This document shows, in pieces, positions 59,785-64,000 of a stretch of DNA of 64,000 nt. The notes beneath the pieces were generated by a model. The model saw only the letters and a program-made list of their open reading frames with translations, was not told the DNA's origin and ran no database searches. Within the stretch, counting starts at the first letter, position 1. Every line of letters starts with the position of its first letter. The stretch comes from Stromatinia cepivora (taxonomy: Eukaryota; Ascomycota; Leotiomycetes; Helotiales; Sclerotiniaceae). Location: the NCBI GenBank assembly GCA_014898415.1, contig RCTD01000007.1:1488001-1552000 (forward strand), given 5' to 3'. The translations under genes and the position numbers were made by a program.

Positions 59785-62303
59785 TTTGATTGTTTTGGAG
59801 GAAGGGAGGTTAAAGGAAGGTTAGTGTGTTTTCTAGGACATGTTGTTCTAATATCGATACCCTAAATATAGGAATCGAAAGGTTGGAAATAATACAAATC
59901 TTTCCAAGTGAACTGAGTGTTGGATAAAGTCGAGGCAAAGAAAAGTGACAATGAGGGGGAAGAATGAAATCTCAGTCAGGAAGATTTTAGTATCTTGAAA
60001 ATTTAAGCGCAATCCACCAAATTGCAGGGATGTGTAGCGGAGGAGAACAAGCGCTACAGATGTTCACATCACATGATCTCTTCGATGACTTTGTTTGAAG
60101 CACAGGTCGATATTACACATCAATTTTTTCATTTTAATTTGAACTCTTAACCATTATTGTGAAAATTCAACCTTAACGATATACTAGCAATGGATACCAT
60201 AGTTCTACAGCAGCAATGCAATGAAGATGCATTATATGGTTATTCTGCTCAATCAAATGTTCGGGCTTATTTACTTGTTCCGATATACTGTTAACCACAT
60301 CGTCTTCCAAGGGACACGATGGGATGTTAGAAACAGAGGCCAAGCTAGCTAGTCTTCTGATTACAGGGTGAAGAAGTAACGTTCTTATCGCCCCTGGGAG
60401 GGGGTGTCTTCAGAGGAGCACGAAATCCTCCCATAGGTAACGATTGAACATCAATCAAGATGGAAATGGCATGAAGGAAGAAGATCAAAAAAGGGAGTTG
60501 ATACCTCAAATATTGTCGAGTCGAGTTGAAGAAACATTGTACATGCGTTGAGGGTTTGCCGTCCACTTTCTTACAACATCGAAACTTTCCTTAGGGTTGA
60601 TTTGCGTAGTCGTTGACTATCAGTTCGGTTTTGGAGGTGTAGGTGTCTTGATGCCAGGCTGTGTTAGGCAAGAGGGTTTAGAGGTTGGAGAGTTGGAGAG
60701 TAGGACATGTGTGAAGGGAGAAGAAGAAGATAATTGGCGGGCGAGAATGATATTTTCATGATTGTGGATGGCGGATAGGGCGTAGATGATTTCATGAGTG
60801 ATTACTGTGGTTGATGGATGGGACTGTCAGTTGCGAACTAGCCTATGAATCCAGATATCTGTTGAGGGTGACAGCGGTATGAAAGAGCTATATGCCGAGA
60901 AGATGATACAAGACACGCCCCTAGCCAGCTATTGCGATCCTAACCATAATCTGAGCATTGAGGGTGTAATTTTCAGGTCTCCTTGATAGTGTGTATGGCT
61001 TATGAGAAATGAAAAGTCTTGAATCTTAAGTTTCGAGAAAAGCTTTGTTATATATATAATCAAGATAGATCAGATCTATTTTTCTATGCTCAAAAAATCC
61101 TCATGAACGTGATGTTATGAACCATAAACGTGATATTCGCTATAAACCGACCACGAAATTCGGTGTCTTTTGATGATCATGGAATTCCTTCCCCTTCACT
61201 GTCACTTTCCCATCTCCGGTACACCTACAATGTAGTATTTAACTGTGGAATTTCGTTGATATTAAAACCCTGATATCCCGGATTTTTTGGCTGATGGGGA
61301 GAAAATTCCATCTTCATTCTTTCGAGAACATAAATTCCATAAATTTCAATGGACCAATACGAGGGGATGAGAAACATGCTGTTGACTCGATAGAAATCAT
61401 GCATATCAATTGGAGTGTGGATAGCCAGTTGCTAGATATTAAAATCTATTTAAATTCTCTATATAATAGTGTAATGGAGAGATTGTATCCTCCTGCCATC
61501 TAGAAAATAGATCACTTGAGCAATGTACCCATTTCAATCTTCCAAGCTGTCCTGTGGGCCTACCTCTACCCGCAAAGGAAGAAATGCTGCTAGCATTGCA
61601 GTATGCACGACTCATCCAATTCATATTGGTCACCATGATACAACAATCGGTATATTAATATCGAGCCATGCCGTGATCCTGCAAAGATGTCTTCAACATC
61701 GACAATATCCTACATGCTATCCAACATTATTGAGGTCCGCGACTCGAAAGCTTCTTTATTCCAAGAAGGTTATTCTATCTCAAGGTCAGTTACAGTTCAT
61801 AGGTAGCTATGCAATTTCATGAAAGACAAGCAACCGAGAAGGTAAATCAGATGTGTCGTGAGTTCATTGTTCCCTCCGCAGAGAGTCCTAAAACAAGAGG
61901 TACCAGAAAAATAGTAAAAATAATATATCATCATTGAATCTTCTCGGTCGGGAGTAAGTGAAATAGGGTTTCCTTACAATTGAGTAAATGAGAAATTCAA
62001 TTCGCTTTCCCGAGTATTTAGTACGGAATGAAAGGATTCCACTCAATCAATTGCGACGCATTGCGACGAATGGATTCTGTCGACGCATTCATGTTGGCGT
62101 GGAAAAAAGTTCTGGAGAAATTTCTTAAGATGCTCAAAGTACACTAATCAGTTTTAGGTCTAGTGTATGATATTTTAGCTCTACCCTAAGCGAATTTGCA
62201 AATTCACAACGAATTTTCGCGACGACGAACTTTTCATTTTCCAACACCTCTCGACAATCTCAATCTACCGACCAGTTTAATCACCGTCGACAAAACCGCA
62301 AAA
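59785..62303. other. 2.5-kb intergenic region; a small missed gene is possible
   Basis: Upstream of MED4 (-) and RPS13 (+). A minus-strand open frame of about 62 codons ending at 60620, directly preceded by a CCACAG acceptor, might be the last exon of a small gene (see findings). TTGCGACG repeats occur near 62060-62100. Otherwise nothing is recognised. Confidence 0.45.
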
Positions 62304-63034
62304 ATGGGTCGCATGCACTCCAACGGAAAGGGAATTTCTTCCTCTGCTCTCCCATACTCCCGCGCTGCCCCTTCATGGCTCAAGACCACCCCAGAGCAAG
62401 TTGTTGACCAAATCTGCAAACTTGCCAAGAAGGGTGCCGCTCCTTCCCAAATCGGTGTCGTCTTGAGAGATTCTCACGGTATTGCTCAAGTCAAGGTTGT
62501 TACTGGTATGTGGATTTCTTCGATTTGCAATTGATGTGGTTGAATTTCGATCTGGATGGAATGCGAATGCTAACTATTTTACTCTTATAGGTAACAAGAT
62601 TCTTAGAATCCTCAAGTCCAACGGTACGATATCCAATATTACATGAATAGTTCCACGTCTGCCATCATTGGATTATAGTACATCCATGATGTGTCAATTT
62701 GTATCTTTACAAACGCCTCTGCTTGGTCATAGACTGACAGAGTGACAAAACAGGCCTCGCTCCTGAGATCCCAGAGGACCTTTACATGTTGATCAAGAAG
62801 GTATGTCTTATTTTCAATCCCCGGAGCTAATGTTCAATCATACTAATCTATCAACTTCAGGCCGTCGCTGTCCGCAAGCATCTTGAGCGTAACCGAAAGG
62901 ACAAGGACTCCAAGTTCCGTTTGATTCTCATCGAATCCCGTATCCACCGTCTCTCCCGTTACTACAAGACTGTCGGTGTTCTCCCACCAACCTGGAGATA
63001 CGAGAGTGCCACTGCCAGCACCATGGTCGCATAA
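62304..63034 (+). CDS. RPS13: 40S ribosomal protein uS15 (S13)
   Basis: Four exons: 62304-62505, 62591-62623 (33 nt), 62754-62800 and 62861-63034. They give 151 aa, the exact length of eukaryotic uS15. The start [20 protein letters not shown], the block [35 protein letters not shown] and the RNA-binding helix [27 protein letters not shown] are all canonical. uS15 binds helix 22/h23 of the 18S rRNA and is part of the small-subunit platform. Multiple short introns early in the gene are common in fungal ribosomal protein genes. The leader is rich in CAA and CTC. Confidence 0.98.
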
Positions 63035-63301
63035 AAAGTTTCATCATAAAATGGATATGGAGTTGGGGTGTGGACATATTTGCATCACGAATTACTACTT
63101 TCTTGAGAAGGAGTACTGCTATAGTAGCATGAAAACTACATGGCGAATGAAATATTAAGAAACACTTCTAGTATTTGCCCTGTCCCGAATTATTGTCCAA
63201 ATATCATAATATGATTTGTCAAAATCCTTGAACGCCCAAACTCTTGAAATGCTTTTGATATGGCTTAGGGTATAATTAGATTCCATCCATTATTAATTCC
63301 C

Positions 63302-64000
63302 TCATTCCAACTCCTTCGATTTTGATAAAAGAAATTCCCCAAGTACTCGTAAAGGATCTTTTGGTCTAGCAAGAATCAATTGTTAGCCAATCCCCACCAG
63401 AAAGCCTTCTAATCGGGCAACAGATCCAAGGTACATACTGGTCCTTAGCCAACAACTTCATGCCCTCTAGTAGACTTCCAGTGACAGTCTGGTTCAAATA
63501 AACTCGCGCCGGCGCTCCATGTACACTTGCTTCAGTTGGTAATGACGGCCCCGCATCCGGATGCTGACTCGTAGCTCTCGAGGAATTCTCCGCATTCCCA
63601 TTTACTTTCGGTACAGGCGTACTTGTGCGCGCAGGAACAGGAACCGGAGAAGCTGTATCGCGATTGAGATTCGCAGTCGCATTAGAAGCCTGATGCGAAG
63701 GGGGTAAAATGGGCGAATGGGAATGAGTTGTAGGTGGGAGGATTGCAGCGGCAGGAGACTGTGATGGGGATGAATGAGTAAGTATTTCTACTGCAGAAGA
63801 CAGCCGCGAGAGGAATTGTCCAATTGAAGGGTGGGAGGATGGAGGATTAAGTGGAGGAATAGGGTCTGGGGGGAGTATAAGGCATACTGCAGGTCTGTGA
63901 AGAGGCGCATCTTCCATAACCACATCTCGTGTTGCGCCGGGCATTTGGAGGACGCCGGAGGGAGTGGCTGCAGGTGGGGTTGCGGAATGCGATTGGTTTT
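63302..64000 (-). CDS. SDC1: COMPASS complex subunit Sdc1 / DPY30 homologue (5' end outside the window)
   Basis: Minus strand: one exon from the window edge (64000) to 63439, then 63365-63302 (GTATGT donor, GCTAG acceptor), ending in TGA at 63302. The C-terminal DPY30 motif is rebuilt across the intron: RVYLNQTVTGSLLEGMKLLA and then KDQ-PKDPLRVLGEFLLSKSKE. This two-helix dimerisation motif binds the Ash2/Bre2 C-terminus in the Set1 (H3K4 methyltransferase) complex. The visible N-terminal part (~185 residues) is a Pro/Ser/Ala/Thr-rich disordered extension, usual for filamentous fungal Sdc1. The start codon may lie beyond the window. An in-frame Met at 63944 exists, but the frame stays open to the edge. 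Confidence 0.9.

Noticed and set aside
1..64000. CRISPR arrays, bacterial operons, riboswitches
   Set aside because: The window is eukaryotic (introns, RIP, chromovirus); the short tandem repeats are simple minisatellites without spacers.

Overview
This is a piece of a filamentous ascomycete nuclear genome. Genes carry short GT-AG introns (about 47-120 nt, often with a CTAAC-like branch site), and families such as the LaeA-like methyltransferase, the rhodopsin-domain membrane protein and the SCP2-type thiolase are typical of Pezizomycotina. A compact gene set next to a very AT-rich block with transition-riddled retroelements points to an organism that uses RIP (repeat-induced point mutation). 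Leotiomycetes of the Botrytis/Sclerotinia type are my best guess, by inference only.

Layout. 0.7-10 kb: class II aldolase-like protein (-), JmjC-domain protein (+), tubulin cofactor D (-, convergent with the JmjC gene) and a formamidase/acetamidase (+). 10-13.2 kb: repeat-dotted intergenic DNA. 13.2-14.9 kb: rhodopsin-domain membrane protein (+) with three evenly spaced DxGGLL motifs in its tail. 15.8-27.4 kb: AT-rich, gene-dead block. It holds a solo LTR with its target duplication, a Ty1/copia-like integrase relic, and a complete 7.0-kb Ty3/gypsy chromodomain element on the minus strand with two 282-bp LTRs, a perfect 5-bp target duplication and a mutated reverse transcriptase. 30.1-31.8 kb: His-rich CDF zinc transporter (-). 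33-41.5 kb: ALG1 mannosyltransferase, a fungal membrane protein, a MITE-like inverted-repeat element, and an eight-exon thiolase-like gene (all genes +). 43.4-46.3 kb: a UBC7/UBE2G-type E2 (+) and an orphan Cys/His-rich protein (-). 49.3-53.6 kb: divergent LaeA-like and O-methyltransferase genes, which look like accessory metabolism. 53.7-64 kb: housekeeping genes GPI8 (-), a histidine phosphatase (+), Mediator MED4 (-), ribosomal protein uS15/S13 (+) and the COMPASS subunit Sdc1/DPY30 (-, truncated by the window edge).

Functional links. ALG1 (N-glycan assembly), GPI8 (GPI anchoring), the E2 (ER-associated degradation in its family) and the CDF transporter (ER/early secretory zinc in its closest family) all serve the early secretory pathway. 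They are scattered and show no operon-like arrangement. MED4, Sdc1 and possibly the JmjC protein are transcription/chromatin factors. The two methyltransferases share a 1.2-kb divergent intergenic region and could be co-controlled. Exon boundaries come from frame, splice-site and family-similarity reasoning by eye and have not been checked against transcripts.
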